This document shows positions 62,632 through 64,000 of a stretch of DNA of 64,000 nucleotides, one piece after another. The stretch is from positions 145,258 to 209,257 of the forward strand of contig CACMXO010000001.1 in the NCBI GenBank assembly GCA_902617605.1. The letters run 5' to 3'. The notes under the pieces were generated by a model. The model worked only from the letters and a program-made list of their open reading frames with translations, searched no databases and was not told where the DNA came from. This DNA is from an uncultured Prochlorococcus sp. Lineage in GTDB: Bacteria > Cyanobacteriota > Cyanobacteriia > PCC-6307 > Cyanobiaceae. The translations under genes were made by a program, and so were the position numbers. Positions within the stretch are counted from its first letter, which is position 1. The number at the start of each line of letters is the position of its first letter.

Positions 62632-64000
62632 TTATAGAATCTCCTTCGTTTTATTAACTACGTTTTCGACAGTAAATCCAAAATTTTTCATACATTCTCC
62701 ACCTGGAGCTGATGCACCAAATCTGTCCATTGTAATACAAATCCCCTCAAAACCTGTATATTTATGCCATCCAAATGAATGGGCAGCTTCTACTACAACT
62801 CTCTTTTTCACACTACTAGGTAAAACACTTTCTTTATAAGATTCTTCTTGCTCTTCAAAAAGTTCTACACAAGGCATAGAAACAACTCTAATTTTTTTAC
62901 CTAAGCTTGAAATTTCCTTACTTGCTTCAATGCAAAGATTTAGTTCGCTTCCAGTACCAATGAATATTAGATCTGGTGTACCTTCACAATCGGAAACTAC
63001 ATATCCTCCTAGAGCAACTTTGTCTATCGAAGTATTTTCTTGATTAGGCATACCTTGTCTACTTAAACAAAGGGCAGAAGGTCTTTTTCGATTTTGAATA
63101 GCAAGCTTATAAGCTCCACTAGTTTCATTGCCATCTCCAGGTCTGAAAACTAGCATATTAGGCATGGCACGAAGAGAAGGGATAGTTTCAATAGGTTGAT
63201 GTGTTGGGCCATCTTCTCCTACACCAATTGAATCGTGAGTTAAGACATAGATTACTCCTAATTCGCTTAGTGCTGAAAGCCTCATTGAGCCTCTCATATA
63301 ATCGGCGAAAACAAGGAAGGTTCCACCATAAGGGATAAGACCACTGTTGTGATAAGCAATACCATTAAGTACAGCTGCCATTGCATGCTCTCGAACACCA
63401 AAATGTAGATATCTTTTTTCAGGGCTATTTGGCTGGAATGATCCAGTTTCTCCTTTTATATCTGTGTAATTAGAGTGAGTTAAATCTGCAGATCCGCCAA
63501 TTAATTCAGGTAGATTAGGACCTAGAGCACCCAAACATATTTGTGAATGCTTTCTGGTAGCTAACCCTTTATCATCAGGCGAATAAGAGGGGAGATCTGA
63601 GTCCCAATTCTCAGGTAATTTACCCTCTAACATTCTTTTTAACTCGGCTCCTTCAGACGGATATTTTTTTTGATATTCTTCAAATTTAGAATCCCATTCT
63701 TTCTCTAAATTTTCACCTTTGCTTATTGATTTTCTGAAATGCGTATATACTTCATCCGGTATTTCAAATGGAGCATATTCCCAATTTAGAAACTCTCTAG
63801 TTAATACAGCTTCTTCTTCACCAACAGCTGCTCCATGAATTCCAGCAGTATCAGATTTATTGGGGGAACCATAACCTATGGTTGTAGAAATTTTTATAAT
63901 TGAAGGCTTGTCTGTAATTAATTTTGCTTTTTCGATTGCTTCAGTTATTCCTTTAACATCATGATTCCCATCTTCAACATGTTGTATATGCCATCCATAA
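62632..64000 (-). CDS. tkt: Transketolase, N-terminus missing at window end
   Basis: About 456 residues of the C-terminal part of transketolase are visible and the frame is open to base 64000. The first residues read YGWHIQHVEDGNHD, and the earlier part (about 210 residues with the TPP-binding GDG motif) lies beyond the window. HFGVREHAMAAVLNGIA, HDSIGVGEDGPTHQPIE and AAHSFGWHKYTG are family signatures. The enzyme uses TPP in the Calvin and pentose phosphate cycles. Confidence 0.97.
   Translation of the reverse strand, partial: YGWHIQHVEDGNHDVKGITEAIEKAKLITDKPSIIKISTTIGYGSPNKSDTAGIHGAAVGEEEAVLTREFLNWEYAPFEIPDEVYTHFRKSISKGENLEKEWDSKFEEYQKKYPSEGAELKRMLEGKLPENWDSDLPSYSPDDKGLATRKHSQICLGALGPNLPELIGGSADLTHSNYTDIKGETGSFQPNSPEKRYLHFGVREHAMAAVLNGIAYHNSGLIPYGGTFLVFADYMRGSMRLSALSELGVIYVLTHDSIGVGEDGPTHQPIETIPSLRAMPNMLVFRPGDGNETSGAYKLAIQNRKRPSALCLSRQGMPNQENTSIDKVALGGYVVSDCEGTPDLIFIGTGSELNLCIEASKEISSLGKKIRVVSMPCVELFEEQEESYKESVLPSSVKKRVVVEAAHSFGWHKYTGFEGICITMDRFGASAPGGECMKNFGFTVENVVNKTKEIL

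Overview
The window reads as core chromosome of a high-light-adapted Prochlorococcus (Prochlorococcus marinus). The evidence is very low GC throughout, short spacers, many overlapping or abutting genes, and typical marine picocyanobacterial content: psbZ, the sulfolipid pair sqdX-sqdB, a Ycf23 protein, a PlmA-like GntR regulator, a Ycf27/RpaB-type response regulator, a cyanobacterial SecA and aspartokinase, and a TPP riboswitch before thiC. I see no phage, insertion sequence, CRISPR, integrase or island signature. Base composition looks even from end to end, and no spacer exceeds about 200 bases.  Layout: 1-5.9 kb holds the start of a minus-strand gene, an HTH-like protein, a methionine gamma-lyase-family enzyme, gcvH, gcvP and a small orphan. 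5.9-10.4 kb is mostly minus strand: sqdX, sqdB, thiG, a TPR protein, rplT and rpmI. 10.4-13.3 kb carries a SpoIID/LytB-like envelope protein and a family 2 glycosyltransferase. 13.3-18.8 kb is a minus-strand protein quality-control and replication block: tig, clpP, clpX, dnaX. 18.9-22.9 kb is asd-dapA-RNase J, followed by tilS, ycf23, uvrB, lysC, holA, cobH/cbiC and mutS up to 33.1 kb. 33.2-41.4 kb has psbZ, ribH, tRNA-Gly(GCC), an NTF2-like protein, an acetyltransferase and secA, then minus-strand miaA, infC, plmA and cysE. 41.5-47.1 kb has gyrB, an SH3-like exported protein, two tandem CrcB-type fluoride channel subunits, mgtE and a group 2 sigma factor. 47.1-54.5 kb has a hydrolase, a PfkB sugar kinase, tsaE, ahcY, a DedA protein, ssb and mreBCD. 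54.6-64 kb has the response regulator, lysS, smpB, ruvB, a TPR protein, an M20 amidohydrolase, riboswitch-thiC, and a transketolase cut by the window end.  Connections: lysC, asd and dapA supply the aspartate-to-lysine branch from separate loci. thiG and riboswitch-controlled thiC make thiamine for TPP enzymes, including the transketolase next to thiC. tig-clpP-clpX joins folding and degradation, and smpB links ribosome rescue to the same protease. mreBCD, the SpoIID-like protein and the glycosyltransferase concern the envelope.  I did not find a convincing new multi-gene system. The best second-look items are long A-runs in dnaX that could make a short gamma form by slippage, a near-perfect 66-bp in-frame duplication in the trigger factor tail, an asymmetric pair of CrcB subunits, a clamp-binding-like peptide at the MutS N-terminus, inverted repeats beside tig and gyrB, and the PlmA-cysE pairing.
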